Shown here in pieces: positions 1-8,197 of a DNA stretch of 64,000 bases; the stretch's first letter is position 1, and every line of letters begins with the position of its first letter. The stretch comes from Denitromonas ohlonensis (GTDB taxonomy: Bacteria; Pseudomonadota; Gammaproteobacteria; Burkholderiales; Rhodocyclaceae): the NCBI RefSeq assembly GCF_007625205.1, contig NZ_VMNI01000013.1, forward strand, positions 96,827 to 160,826. Direction: 5' to 3'. Below the pieces are notes generated by a model. The model ran no database searches. It had not been told where the DNA came from and saw only the letters and a program-made list of their open reading frames with translations. Both the position numbers and the translations under genes were made by a program.

Positions 1-1694
1 CGCGGCAGGGCATTTTGAGCCGTGCTGCCCGATGGTTGGCGAAATGCGGGCAGTGGCAGGACGCCATCGACTACGCACTGCAGGCTGGTGATTCAACGCT
101 GGCAGCAAATCTGCTGAATCAAGCGGCTGCCGCGGTGGTGCGCCAAGGCGAGTTACGGCGCTACATTGACTGGGTCGATCGGCTACGCCAGCAAGGGCAG
201 GCCATCGATCTTGATGCTGAGTATTGGTACGTATGGGCGTTGGTGCTTGGCCGGCGTTATGAGGCCGGGCGGAAGGAAATCGAACGCGTGCGGCCATTGG
301 TGACGCAAGCCATGGCGGGGGAGGCGCGTGATGGTGTCGCGCTGCAAGCATTGCAGCGCAGGCTGGTGATTGCCGGTGCGGCCATCGATGTGTTTACAGA
401 TCGACTCCCCGAAGCCCATGAGGGCGCTAGCCAATGGCTGGCCCAGCGGGACATCGACGACGCTTTCGACGCCACGGCGGCTTGCTGCGTCCAGAGCATT
501 TACCTCTCTGCCGCCCATCGTTTCGTCGAGGCGCGCGACGCCGTGCAGCGCGCCCATGGCTGGGCCTACCAGACCGACAGCATCTACGCCAATGGCTGGC
601 TCATTGCGCTCAATGCCTTGCCGGCCCTGCATGAAGGGAACTACGCGCTCATCGGGCCCGAGCTGGCGACGTCGCTCGATAGCCTCATGCGTGCGCTGGG
701 GGAGGGCGCCGGCATTTGCGGCACCATCGCGCTCATGAGTGCCCATTGCGCAATGGAGACCGGCGACGCCGCCCGTGCCCGCGAGTTGCTCGCACTTGGG
801 CTGCGCACTGCGCAGACCCACGGCTTTGTCGACGCACTCGCCTTCGGATTCGACGCCGCCGTGAAGTGCTGGACCGGTGCGCCGGAAGACCCTATCGATC
901 TGACTGGCCTGCGTCAGATCGCCGCAGCCTATCCCGCTCGGCTCGCGACGACGCTCTCATGCGCGCTCATCCGCGGGCTTGTTCGGCTCGACCGGCTCGA
1001 CGACGCCCAGGCCGAAGCCGCCCGCATCGGCCTCGATCCTGTGCAGCCCGAGGCGGTGCCCCTTGCGCTTGCGATTCCTGCTGGCGCTGATGCCTGGCGT
1101 GCTGCCTGCATTGCGCTTGCCGTGGGCGAGGGGCGGGGCGCGCAGCTTGAGCCGCTCATTGAGCAATCCGCCCGGCAGGCAGGCATTGAGGGGCGTAGCG
1201 CTCGGCAGGTTGAACTCGTTCTTATTCAGATGCACCTGTCGGTGCAATCCGGTCAGCCCGCACTGGCCAATCGGCACTTGCTACGCGCCATCAACCTCGC
1301 CGCCGGCCGCGGCATCGTGCGCCCCTTTCTTGACCACGGCACCACCATCGCCGGCCTGGTGGACGAGGCTCGCGCCGATGGGTGGGGCTTTGCGCTGATG
1401 CAGGAGCGCCGCTTCTTCGCTGACATCTGCCGTCGTTTACCGGTCAGTGAGCAGTCCGTGCAGATGCGTCTGCGCGCCTTGAACCTGGATGCCCGTCTGA
1501 TCGAACCGCTGTCCAGCCGTCAGAGCGAACTCCTGAGCCTGCTCGATGCTGGGCTATCCAATCAGCAAATTGCCGACCGTCTGCATGTCACGGTCAGTAC
1601 CGTCAAGGGGCATCTGCAGAAGCTATACGCCAAATTGGGGGTGCCAAGCCGGACAGCGGCCCTTGCGCGGGCGCGGGGGATTGGATTGGTTTGA
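1..1694 (+). CDS. LuxR-family regulator, MalT-like, N-terminus outside window
   Basis: The C-terminal 560 or so residues of a large MalT/AlkS-type transcriptional regulator. The frame is open to base 1 and the first available start is an internal TTG at 15, so the N-terminal P-loop NTPase domain lies to the left. What remains is helical TPR-like repeat sequence followed by a C-terminal LuxR helix-turn-helix (LSSRQSELLSLLDAGLSNQQ..., QIADRLHVTVSTVKGHLQKLY). It resembles the complete regulator encoded at 10519-13269 along its whole length. It sits 45 bp before the six-TM/NorE/NorF cassette on the same strand and may control it. Family assignment is firm; the ligand and targets are unknown. Confidence 0.88.
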   Translation, partial: RQGILSRAARWLAKCGQWQDAIDYALQAGDSTLAANLLNQAAAAVVRQGELRRYIDWVDRLRQQGQAIDLDAEYWYVWALVLGRRYEAGRKEIERVRPLVTQAMAGEARDGVALQALQRRLVIAGAAIDVFTDRLPEAHEGASQWLAQRDIDDAFDATAACCVQSIYLSAAHRFVEARDAVQRAHGWAYQTDSIYANGWLIALNALPALHEGNYALIGPELATSLDSLMRALGEGAGICGTIALMSAHCAMETGDAARARELLALGLRTAQTHGFVDALAFGFDAAVKCWTGAPEDPIDLTGLRQIAAAYPARLATTLSCALIRGLVRLDRLDDAQAEAARIGLDPVQPEAVPLALAIPAGADAWRAACIALAVGEGRGAQLEPLIEQSARQAGIEGRSARQVELVLIQMHLSVQSGQPALANRHLLRAINLAAGRGIVRPFLDHGTTIAGLVDEARADGWGFALMQERRFFADICRRLPVSEQSVQMRLRALNLDARLIEPLSSRQSELLSLLDAGLSNQQIADRLHVTVSTVKGHLQKLYAKLGVPSRTAALARARGIGLV

Positions 1695-1739
1695 GGGGGA
1701 GGCTGCCCAACTTTCGTCAGGGCTGGCGCTATCGCTTTG

Positions 1740-2510
1740 ATGAAAGACTCATTCGCTCAAAATTCAAATTCCCTAGAGACGGCAGTGAGTGAAGCGAAGG
1801 CAGACCCCTTGTTCCGTAAATCGATCGTCTTCTGTGCATGGTCCGGTCTGGCGGCGATTGTGTTGTTCATCATCGGTGGCGTGTTCCTTGGCGGCATGTT
1901 GCCGCCACTGCTGCATGCCAATGATTCGCCGGCGGAGTTTGTTCGCAAGGTGTCGGAGCACCTGTTCGAAATTCGCGTTGGCTCGGTATTCCTCATGCTT
2001 TCGTTTGCGCTGTTTGGCCCCTTTGGTGCGGGCATTGCGGCACTGACCAGGCGAGCGGAAACCTCGCCGGCGTTCTCTTACGTGCAACTCGTCTTTACTG
2101 CGTGCGGCACCATGGTGGCCTTGTTGGTGGCATTCACTTGGGCGCTGATGGTTTTTCGGCCTGACGAGTACGATCCGACCCTGGTACAGATGTTCGCTGA
2201 TTTTGCCTACTTCCTCGCGGTGTTCTCGGTGCCGTGCTTTGGCGGGTGGTGCGTCGTGATTGCATTGCCCATTTTGCTGGCGGAGGAGGGTAAGGCGCCG
2301 TTCCCGCGCTGGGTTGCCTATGTGAACCTGTGGGCAGTGCTGCTTTTCGCGCCAGGCCAGATGGTGCTGTTCTTTAAGGATGGCCCGTTCTCTTGGCATG
2401 GGATTGTGGCCTTGTGGATTCCCTTCGTCGCCTTCTTTCTTTGGATCCTGATCATGTGCGCGGTCATGCTCAAAGCGGTAAAGCCGGGCGCGCAGGTGCG
2501 CCCGGCTTGA
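1740..2510 (+). CDS. Six-TM membrane protein, first gene of NorE/NorF-like cassette 1
   Basis: A 256-residue integral membrane protein with six predicted hydrophobic segments (about residues 28-54, 80-104, 115-142, 158-190, 198-219 and 222-247). No catalytic motif is recognised. It is a paralogue of the protein at 5809-6621: both have an FPRW motif before TM5 and an FF..G.F...G stretch before TM6. Each is the first gene of a cassette followed by COX3-like and COX4-like genes, so it probably forms part of a membrane complex with them. The ATG at 1740 is preferred over the TTG at 1737. The next gene overlaps its stop codon (TTGA). Confidence 0.82.
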   Translation: MKDSFAQNSNSLETAVSEAKADPLFRKSIVFCAWSGLAAIVLFIIGGVFLGGMLPPLLHANDSPAEFVRKVSEHLFEIRVGSVFLMLSFALFGPFGAGIAALTRRAETSPAFSYVQLVFTACGTMVALLVAFTWALMVFRPDEYDPTLVQMFADFAYFLAVFSVPCFGGWCVVIALPILLAEEGKAPFPRWVAYVNLWAVLLFAPGQMVLFFKDGPFSWHGIVALWIPFVAFFLWILIMCAVMLKAVKPGAQVRPA

Positions 2511-3091
2511 ATTCGGTCGTCGGCGGAGGGCGGCGCACCAAGGAGAGGGTTCCAGGCGAGATCGGGATCTGGCTCTTTGTGATGGGCGATCTCATGGTGT
2601 TTTCCGTCTTCTTCATCCTGATCGCGATCGGGCAGAAGGAGCACGCGGCCTTGTTCAATGCTTCGCGCGCGCAGCTCGACATGTGGGTGGGAGTGTTCAA
2701 CACCTTCTTGTTGCTGACCGGCTCGTGGTTCGTCGCCATCGGCGTCGCGCGTTGTCGGGCAGGGCTCAGTGCGGGGGGGGCTCGCAACTTCACTCTGGGC
2801 ATTTTGTGTGGCGTCGGGTTCGTGGCGAATAAGGCGGTGGAGTGGGGTGGCAAGATCAGCGATGGTCTGAGCCCGGCCACCAACGATTTCTACATGTTCT
2901 TTTTTGTTTTCACGGGCATCCATCTGCTGCATGTGCTGGTGGGGCTGGTTGTGCTTTTTGTCGTGCGGTCGGCGAGCTGTCGTCCAACGATTGGCGTGCG
3001 CGAGCTTCGCACCATCGAAAGTGGCGCCGTCTTTTGGCACCTGGTGGATCTTCTGTGGGTGGTGTTGTTTGCGCTGCTCTACCTGCTGTGA
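2507..3091 (+). CDS. NorE-like / cytochrome c oxidase subunit III family protein, cassette 1
   Basis: A 194-residue protein of the haem-copper oxidase subunit III superfamily, closest in size and pattern to NorE. It has about five membrane segments, the VFNTFLLLTGSW stretch and a C-terminal ESGAVFWHLVDLLWVVLF that matches the COX3 signature region. Its paralogue at 5180-5809 aligns from GEIGIWLFVMGD onward, which requires a start upstream of the first ATG. The TTG at 2507, overlapping the preceding stop, gives the right length. NorE is an accessory protein of nitric oxide reductase operons; its exact role is not settled. No subunit I or II gene is nearby. Confidence 0.85.
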   Translation: MNSVVGGGRRTKERVPGEIGIWLFVMGDLMVFSVFFILIAIGQKEHAALFNASRAQLDMWVGVFNTFLLLTGSWFVAIGVARCRAGLSAGGARNFTLGILCGVGFVANKAVEWGGKISDGLSPATNDFYMFFFVFTGIHLLHVLVGLVVLFVVRSASCRPTIGVRELRTIESGAVFWHLVDLLWVVLFALLYLL

Positions 3092-3111
3092 AACTCAGGG
3101 CGAAAAAAGAG

Positions 3112-3390
3112 ATGAACGCGCGATTATTCGGTCACCCAGCGACGGTGGCGTGGTTGCTTCTGGTGATTGCTACCGGCGTCGGTTGGGCTTTGGGGCATAG
3201 CGTCCGGGCAAACGGGTCGGTGGCTGGTAGCGTCGCGATGGTCGGGGTGATTACGACCGCGTTCGTGAAGGTGTGGATCGTGGGATTTCAGTTTATGGAA
3301 CTTAGAGACGCGCCTTGGTGGTTGCGGCGTGGCTTTGACGCTTGGGTCCTCGTGGTCGGTTCGGTGCTGGTAGTCATCAGTCTGGGCTGA
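3112..3390 (+). CDS. NorF-like / COX4-type small membrane protein, cassette 1
   Basis: A 92-residue protein with three hydrophobic segments and the FMELRDAP motif typical of prokaryotic cytochrome oxidase subunit IV (COX4_pro) and NorF proteins. It lies 20 bp after the NorE-like gene and closes cassette 1. The minus-strand paralogue at 4908-5183 carries FMEMHEAP at the same place. These small subunits usually stabilise haem-copper oxidases or nitric oxide reductase; no catalytic partner is encoded in the window. Confidence 0.82.
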   Translation: MNARLFGHPATVAWLLLVIATGVGWALGHSVRANGSVAGSVAMVGVITTAFVKVWIVGFQFMELRDAPWWLRRGFDAWVLVVGSVLVVISLG

Positions 3391-3483
3391 GACGCTCGGT
3401 CGCGGATATCGAGTCAGTGATTATTAACGGGTGATCGCGACGAATGCCTTCGCAATTCTCATCGCCCCTACTGGAGGCAAATT

Positions 3484-3891
3484 ATGGACACCACGGACTT
3501 CAATCGATTTCTTGATCATGCTCGCGCCAAGGCGACGCCTCAGCGCCTGTACCTCGTGTTCGCCGAAAAGGAATACGCCACCGAAGCGGAGATCGCCGCC
3601 GGCGAAGCCACGGCCAGCAGCTATTCGATCAGGCCGTTGATGTATGCCGACAAGGCGTTGTCCGCCCTTGGCGACTTTGACGAGTTGCTCGCCGAATCAC
3701 TGGAAAACGGGCAAGCCTGGGATCTGGTCTATGTATCCGCCAGCGACGATGAAAAGCTGTCGGCCGATTTCGTTGAGGAGCGGCTCGAGGTCATGGTCAA
3801 GTTGATCCAGCAGGGCGAGGGTGCGCGCTTCGTGATCTTCGATCAGCTCGGCGCGATCTATCGCCTCGACAAGCTGAGTACCGTACATTGA
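3484..3891 (+). CDS. Conserved hypothetical protein, 135 aa
   Basis: A soluble 135-residue protein with no signal peptide or membrane segment. A strong ribosome binding site (GGAGG, 7 bases upstream) supports the ATG at 3484. It resembles a small betaproteobacterial family (pattern RLYLVF, later PLMYADKAL and WDLVYVSA) that databases sometimes label ribonucleotide reductase subunit alpha; nothing here looks like a ribonucleotide reductase active site and I do not adopt that label. It lies 93 bp after the NorF-like gene, on the same strand, and may be an independent unit. Confidence 0.7.
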   Translation: MDTTDFNRFLDHARAKATPQRLYLVFAEKEYATEAEIAAGEATASSYSIRPLMYADKALSALGDFDELLAESLENGQAWDLVYVSASDDEKLSADFVEERLEVMVKLIQQGEGARFVIFDQLGAIYRLDKLSTVH

Positions 3892-4199
3892 CGATTCCGC
3901 GTCCGCATCGCGCCGCAGCCAGCCATCACGATCTGTTTCAGTCGCTGGACGTCTTTCAGGGGCATGCTGTGGGTGTAGACGGTCAAGGCCAATTCGATCG
4001 GATTCAGTCGCCAGTTCGGTCATAGGAAAGCTCGTGCACGTCGCCGTCGGCGTATTCAAGTCCGGACGCCCGTTCGATCAGTGTTAAGTACGGCTTGATT
4101 CGGATCGCAGTATCTGCGGTAGACCGCTGCTCGCTTAGGTTTTGCAGACTATGTTGATGAGCGTGAGTGATGCCAGACCCGCTTTGTTGTCGTGGAGCA
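3892..4199. other. Gap between convergent genes, no gene seen
   Basis: About 300 bp between the plus-strand hypothetical gene and minus-strand cbiZ. Short ORFs on both strands lack ribosome binding sites and family resemblance. I see no clear terminator hairpin and no transposase remnant. Confidence 0.5.
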
Positions 4200-4853
4200 T
4201 CACTCAGCCAGTAGCGAGTCCCGAACGGCCCGGCGCACGGCGTTTGCAATCAACCAACCGGGAACGGTAGCGGGCCCAGCGTAGGGGTGGAGCACGCCGA
4301 TCCCCGTGCTTGCAATCGTTACAGTGTCGGTGGAGGTGCCGGTGGCGAGTGCGCCGTCGGCGGTGAGGATGGTCATTTCGGTGAGTGTGGCGGTCTTGGC
4401 TTCGGTGGCGGTGATGATGGCGTTCACCATGGCTGGTCGGGTGAGTGCGGCGTCGACCAGCACAATGAGATTGATGGTGCCCGGCGTGGCATTGTGCGGC
4501 GCTGAGATGCCGGCGCTGGTGGCATTGCCGATGCCGGCGGTGGCGAGGACAGCGACGCGCAAGCCATTTTCTTCTGCGACAGCGAGTCGTGCCCTGTGTA
4601 GGGGAACCGCGGTGAGAAGGCCGATGAAGGCGCCGTTGATATCGCACTCGATGGCGATGCGCTCAAGGTCAGCCGTGGGGGCGTCAGAGCAGTAGTCGAC
4701 TGACACATTGGTGTTGAGGATATGGCGTACCCGGCGAAATCCGCCGCCATGGAAAGACGAAGAGAGCGTTGTCAGTTGTGTCTGGCTTTGGACATGAATG
4801 GCACTCGTATGGTGTTTTATGCTGATGCCGGAAATCGGGGTTTCGATGCGCAT
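4200..4853 (-). CDS. cbiZ: Adenosylcobinamide amidohydrolase, CbiZ family
   Basis: A 217-residue protein matching the CbiZ family. CbiZ cleaves the aminopropanol-bearing side chain of adenosylcobinamide (and pseudo-B12 forms) to give cobyric acid, feeding B12 salvage. The pattern seen is NATSAG, then GTINLIVLVDAALT, then the conserved TEAKTATLTEM, then ALATGTSTDTVTIAS, which is the family's core signature order. It is 54 bp downstream of the NorF-like gene of cassette 2 and on the same strand, so it may be co-transcribed. There is no room for a cobalamin riboswitch directly in front of it. No other cobalamin gene is in the window. Confidence 0.82.
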   Translation of the reverse strand: MRIETPISGISIKHHTSAIHVQSQTQLTTLSSSFHGGGFRRVRHILNTNVSVDYCSDAPTADLERIAIECDINGAFIGLLTAVPLHRARLAVAEENGLRVAVLATAGIGNATSAGISAPHNATPGTINLIVLVDAALTRPAMVNAIITATEAKTATLTEMTILTADGALATGTSTDTVTIASTGIGVLHPYAGPATVPGWLIANAVRRAVRDSLLAE

Positions 4854-4907
4854 GGGCCGGAGTTTAGTGCATGCGGCATGTCGGCCTGGTGTTCCCGGTG
4901 TTGATTG

Positions 4908-5183
4908 TCAGGCGCCGCCCGCGAACCACCACAGGCCCACAATGGCGGCGGTTGCAACCGCGCCCCAGATCTCGAAGGCCAGTCGCCAGGCGAAGGGGGC
5001 TTCGTGCATCTCCATGAAATACATCATTACCGCACGCCCCTTGGCGTAGGCGACGAGCATGACGAAGAGCGCGGTCCAATGGCCGACGGTGCCTTGGTGT
5101 TCGGCAAGCCAGCCGCTGCCGAGGGTGGCAGCAACGAGAAACGCCCAGACGAGGACGGCATTGCGGTTTGAGAGTGCGCTCAT
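4908..5183 (-). CDS. NorF-like / COX4-type small membrane protein, cassette 2
   Basis: A 91-residue membrane protein, paralogue of the protein at 3112-3390, with three hydrophobic segments and the FMEMHEAP motif of COX4_pro/NorF proteins. The ATG at 5183 overlaps the stop of the NorE-like gene in an ATGA arrangement, indicating translational coupling. It is the third gene of cassette 2 (6621 to 4908). No haem-copper catalytic subunit is encoded nearby. Confidence 0.83.
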   Translation of the reverse strand: MSALSNRNAVLVWAFLVAATLGSGWLAEHQGTVGHWTALFVMLVAYAKGRAVMMYFMEMHEAPFAWRLAFEIWGAVATAAIVGLWWFAGGA

Positions 5184-5809
5184 CGGGGCACCAGCAGGTA
5201 GAGCATGGGGAAGAGGAACAGCCATAACAGATCGACCATGTGCCAGTACAGGGCCCCGGATTCGATGAGGTTGAAGGTATTCCGGCTGACGGTGGCTTCG
5301 CGTCCAGCGAGCACCCACAAAACGGCCAGTGCGATCATGCCGCCGACAAAGTGGAGAAAGTGCGCGCCGGTCAGGGCGTAGTAGTACATGTAGAACGGAT
5401 TGGTCTGCATGGTGATGCCGCTGCTGATCTTGATGCTGTACTCAACTATCTTGCTGACGCCGAAACCGGCCCCGACCAGAAAGGAAAGGAGCAGCCAGCC
5501 CCGGGTGGTTTTGCGCAGACCGGCACGGGCAGCGTTGACGGCGAGAACGACGAATAGCCCGCTGGTGACGAGAATCAATGTGTTGGCGACGCCGAAGCGC
5601 ACATCCAGCGCGATGGCAGAGTTGTTGAACAGCGCAACGTCTTTCATCCGGTCGACCATGAAGCCGACAAACAGCATGCAGAACACGGCCATGTCGGCAA
5701 TGATGAAGACGAGCACGCCGGGCAGATGGCGGCCTCGAAGGATCGAGACCGCCTCTTCTGTGGCCAGATCGGGCGGGTTCTGGGTCATGTCGTTTTCGGG
5801 GTGGGGCAT
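5180..5809 (-). CDS. NorE-like / cytochrome c oxidase subunit III family protein, cassette 2
   Basis: A 209-residue COX3-superfamily protein with about five membrane helices. It contains GVLVFIIADMAVFCMLF near the N-terminus and ESGALYWHMVDLLWLFLFPML at the C-terminus, the family's closing signature. It is the paralogue of the protein at 2507-3091. Its ATG overlaps the upstream stop (ATGA) and its stop overlaps the next start, so the three genes of the cassette are tightly coupled. In Paracoccus-type nor operons NorE assists nitric oxide reductase; the partner here is unknown. Confidence 0.87.
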   Translation of the reverse strand: MPHPENDMTQNPPDLATEEAVSILRGRHLPGVLVFIIADMAVFCMLFVGFMVDRMKDVALFNNSAIALDVRFGVANTLILVTSGLFVVLAVNAARAGLRKTTRGWLLLSFLVGAGFGVSKIVEYSIKISSGITMQTNPFYMYYYALTGAHFLHFVGGMIALAVLWVLAGREATVSRNTFNLIESGALYWHMVDLLWLFLFPMLYLLVPR

Positions 5810-6621
5810 CAGGCCTTGGCCAGAGCAGCGGTGCGCTCTTTTTCAAGACGCGGAATTGCCTTGAAGACGTAGTAGGTGATGATCACGATATAGGCGAACC
5901 AGACGATGAACTCGACCCAGAAGTTGAGCCAGCCCTGGCGTGCGAACAGGCCACTCTTGAAGAAGGGCATGAGCAGTTCGAACAGGAAGCTGATGCCGGC
6001 CCAGATGGAGAACCAGCACGCCCAGCGGGGAAACAGCGGGGCGGCTCGCTTGTCGGTCAGGCCGGCAACGCCGATGGCGACCATGGGAATGGTGGTGATG
6101 GCGTAGAACATGTCGATCAGCAGCCAGCCCTGGTCGTACAGCATCTGCAGAGTGACCGGGCTGAGCACGTCCGGTCGGTAGGCGGCGGTGAGCCAGAAAA
6201 CCGAGGAGGTAACGAGCGGCACAACCGTCAATCCGCCGCCCCACATTTGCAGGGTGGTGGCGATGTTGTTTTCGAGCGGGTTGATCCACTCCATGACCTT
6301 GGTGATGGACAGTGTCCAGGGGAGATAGAGCACGCCGAAGAGCATCGCGCCCGCCATGCCGGCGCGCACTTCGTTGTAGTGAGTGCGGAAGAACTCTGCC
6401 ATCTGGTCAGCCGTGTGGTCGGCCGGGATCGGCGGAATGTTGTGCCCCAGTACGCCCCAGCAGATGATGAAGGCGGTGAGGAAGATCGGACCCATCGCGG
6501 CGCAGGTGCGCCAGTACTTGAAATACTGGGTGTTGCTCAACCGGCCCTTGATGACTTGCGGCTCGGGAATGGCGACCGCGTCATCCGGCAGGTAGGCGGT
6601 GGTGGTGGCAGCAGTGTTCAT
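5809..6621 (-). CDS. Six-TM membrane protein, first gene of NorE/NorF-like cassette 2
   Basis: A 270-residue protein with six hydrophobic segments and a hydrophilic N-terminal tail of about 35 residues. It is paralogous to the protein at 1740-2510 (shared FPRW before TM5 and FFKSGLF...G before TM6). A good ribosome binding site (AAGGAGA) precedes the ATG at 6621. It heads the operon six-TM, NorE-like, NorF-like and perhaps cbiZ. The 126 bp upstream contains an inverted repeat likely to be an operator. No characterised family is recognised. Confidence 0.83.
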   Translation of the reverse strand: MNTAATTTAYLPDDAVAIPEPQVIKGRLSNTQYFKYWRTCAAMGPIFLTAFIICWGVLGHNIPPIPADHTADQMAEFFRTHYNEVRAGMAGAMLFGVLYLPWTLSITKVMEWINPLENNIATTLQMWGGGLTVVPLVTSSVFWLTAAYRPDVLSPVTLQMLYDQGWLLIDMFYAITTIPMVAIGVAGLTDKRAAPLFPRWACWFSIWAGISFLFELLMPFFKSGLFARQGWLNFWVEFIVWFAYIVIITYYVFKAIPRLEKERTAALAKA

Positions 6622-6685
6622 GGAGAGTCTCCTTACCTTGGCGGTCGGTGTGTCGCGTTATGGTATGCAGCAATACGAAGTGAGG

Positions 6686-6712
6686 TTGATTGTGAAATTT
6701 TTGAACAATCAA
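6686..6712. promoter_or_regulatory. Inverted repeat, candidate operator upstream of cassette 2
   Basis: Arms TTGATTGT and ACAATCAA are separated by 11 bases with an A/T-rich centre containing AAATTT. It lies 64 bp before the start of the six-TM gene and just downstream of a MarR gene on the same strand. The size fits a MarR-type operator. The spacing is too long for an FNR box. Confidence 0.45.
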
Positions 6713-6747
6713 GTCAACACATCAAAGCACGAAAACGTGGGAAGACG

Positions 6748-7245
6748 TCAGCTTCGTTTACCTAGCGAGGGCGTGCCAAAAGCGCGACCAAGGAAGCGAA
6801 TACCGTCTTGCAGCTCTTTGTTGCCCAGATGAGGGAAGAGTTCGGCAAAGTAGTCGAGCCCCGCTTTGATCATGGTGTCGAAGTGGGCCCGACCGTTGTC
6901 AGTGAGCGCGACAAGCTTTTCGCGAGCGCAATCGGGGTTGGTACGTTGGGTCACCAGAGCGAGTGGGGGCTCGGCAAGCTCACGCAATAGGTGGGTGACG
7001 TGAGAGTTGCGGCTTTCGAACCAGTCGCTGAGCAGGCGCTCGATCTCTTTTCGGCGCATCCACCCGTGTGCGCCCACCTCCGATTCGATGAGCCAGATGA
7101 TTGCCGCCTGCTGGCGTGAAAGCTGACCTTGGCACATGCGACGCTCCAGCTCCATACCGATCCGGTAGTGGATCGGGTAGAAAAAGCCGAGGAGATCGAG
7201 CGTGTTTGCACGATCTGGCGGGGCGTCGGGTGATTTTCGTGGCAT
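6748..7245 (-). CDS. MarR-family transcriptional regulator
   Basis: A 165-residue winged-helix protein. After the N-terminal helices it shows LSRQQAAIIWLIESE (helix-turn-helix entry), RRKEIERLLSDWFESRNSHVTHLLREL (recognition helix region) and a wing ending in KLVALTDNGRAHFD, the usual MarR pattern. The ATG at 7245 is chosen over a far upstream start that would add about 50 low-complexity basic residues overlapping the cheX region. It is immediately upstream of NorE/NorF cassette 2 on the same strand and probably regulates it, perhaps through the inverted repeat at 6686-6712. The ligand is unknown. Confidence 0.8.
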   Translation of the reverse strand: MPRKSPDAPPDRANTLDLLGFFYPIHYRIGMELERRMCQGQLSRQQAAIIWLIESEVGAHGWMRRKEIERLLSDWFESRNSHVTHLLRELAEPPLALVTQRTNPDCAREKLVALTDNGRAHFDTMIKAGLDYFAELFPHLGNKELQDGIRFLGRAFGTPSLGKRS

Positions 7246-7280
7246 TAGTTTTGGCGGATCAGTAGCGTTGGGTTGGACGA

Positions 7281-7817
7281 TTATGCCTTGCCGAACGATA
7301 CGTTTGCCAAACCGGCTTGTTGGGGGCGTGCGGGAGCGGTGCTTGTGTGATCGCCGCTGCGTTGGACGTCGACCACTACGCTGGCAGCGTAGTTTTTCCA
7401 TTCGACGCTGACGATATATGGGCGCGCGCCGCCGTCGGGCGGTAGGCGAATGTCGTCGCCGCTGCTGGTCATGGGGATGGAGATTTCAAGCTGTGGGCCG
7501 AAATGCCGTCGGGCGTTGCCCGCCAAGGTGTTGGCCATTTCGCCGATCAGATCAAGAATGGCCATGTGTGACTGGTCTGGTTCGTTGGTGGCGACCAGCA
7601 GGTGGCGCAGCAGGGCACGAGGCGCGGTGACATACACCCGGCCGCGAAACGCGCCAGAAAGGGCAATGGCGCCGGTGTATTCCATATCGGGGGGGCGCTT
7701 GCCGCGGGTTTCAAGATAGGCACCACGAATGCGGGGGGCCTCACGAGTGAGTTGCAGGAAGTAGTGGGTGACGGCGTCGACGAAGACGCGGATATCTTTT
7801 TCGTTCAGATCGGCCAT
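7281..7817 (-). CDS. cheX: CheX-like phosphatase of a response regulator
   Basis: A 178-residue protein of the CheC/CheX/FliY family. The dephosphorylation motif ExxN is present as E93-M-A-N96 inside DLIGEMANTLAGN, followed by the conserved AGN. CheX proteins remove phosphate from CheY-type regulators. It is the last gene of the operon kinase (8194-10305), receiver (7829-8197), cheX, 11 bp after the receiver gene, so its likely substrate is that receiver. The C-terminal 25 residues are proline/alanine rich and may be disordered. Confidence 0.8.
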   Translation of the reverse strand: MADLNEKDIRVFVDAVTHYFLQLTREAPRIRGAYLETRGKRPPDMEYTGAIALSGAFRGRVYVTAPRALLRHLLVATNEPDQSHMAILDLIGEMANTLAGNARRHFGPQLEISIPMTSSGDDIRLPPDGGARPYIVSVEWKNYAASVVVDVQRSGDHTSTAPARPQQAGLANVSFGKA

Positions 7818-7828
7818 GCACGCAGTCC

Positions 7829-8197
7829 TTATTTCATCACTTCAATGAGTGCGCAGACGAGTTCATCGTCGGTGAACGGTTTTTCCAGAAAGCCACGCGC
7901 GCCGTTTTCCAGTGCCCGGATGGCGGTGAATTTGTCGGTGAGGGCGGACACCACCAGGATGGCGACCGCTGGATCGATGGCACAGAGCTCCGCCGTACAT
8001 TCCACCCCATCCATTTCCGGCATCGTCAGGTCCATCGTGACCAGTTGTGGACGGGTGTCGCGGAAAATTCGTACCGCGGTGGCGCCGTTTCGTGCGGAGC
8101 CGACAATGTCGAGCTCGGGCAGGCGCGGGTCGGCAGCGAGGCGACAGATGCGATTGCGGATGGACTGGGCGTCGTCGACGATCATCATGCGAATCAT
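7829..8197 (-). CDS. Single-domain response regulator (CheY-like)
   Basis: A 122-residue stand-alone receiver domain. It has the acidic pair DD at residues 8-9, the phosphorylation site D56 in TMDLTMPEMDG, the switch Ser/Thr in VVSALTD and the conserved Lys in LEKPF. There is no output domain, so it probably acts by protein contact. Its start overlaps the kinase stop (ATGA) and cheX follows, making a complete kinase, receiver and phosphatase set. Confidence 0.9.
   Translation of the reverse strand: MIRMMIVDDAQSIRNRICRLAADPRLPELDIVGSARNGATAVRIFRDTRPQLVTMDLTMPEMDGVECTAELCAIDPAVAILVVSALTDKFTAIRALENGARGFLEKPFTDDELVCALIEVMK

Noticed and set aside
4854..4907. Cobalamin riboswitch before cbiZ
   Set aside because: Only 54 bp are available and no B12-box-like sequence is seen; a riboswitch needs about 200 bp.
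6686..6712. FNR/CRP-type site
   Set aside because: The half-sites look similar to TTGAT/ATCAA, but the spacing is far longer than the four bases FNR needs.
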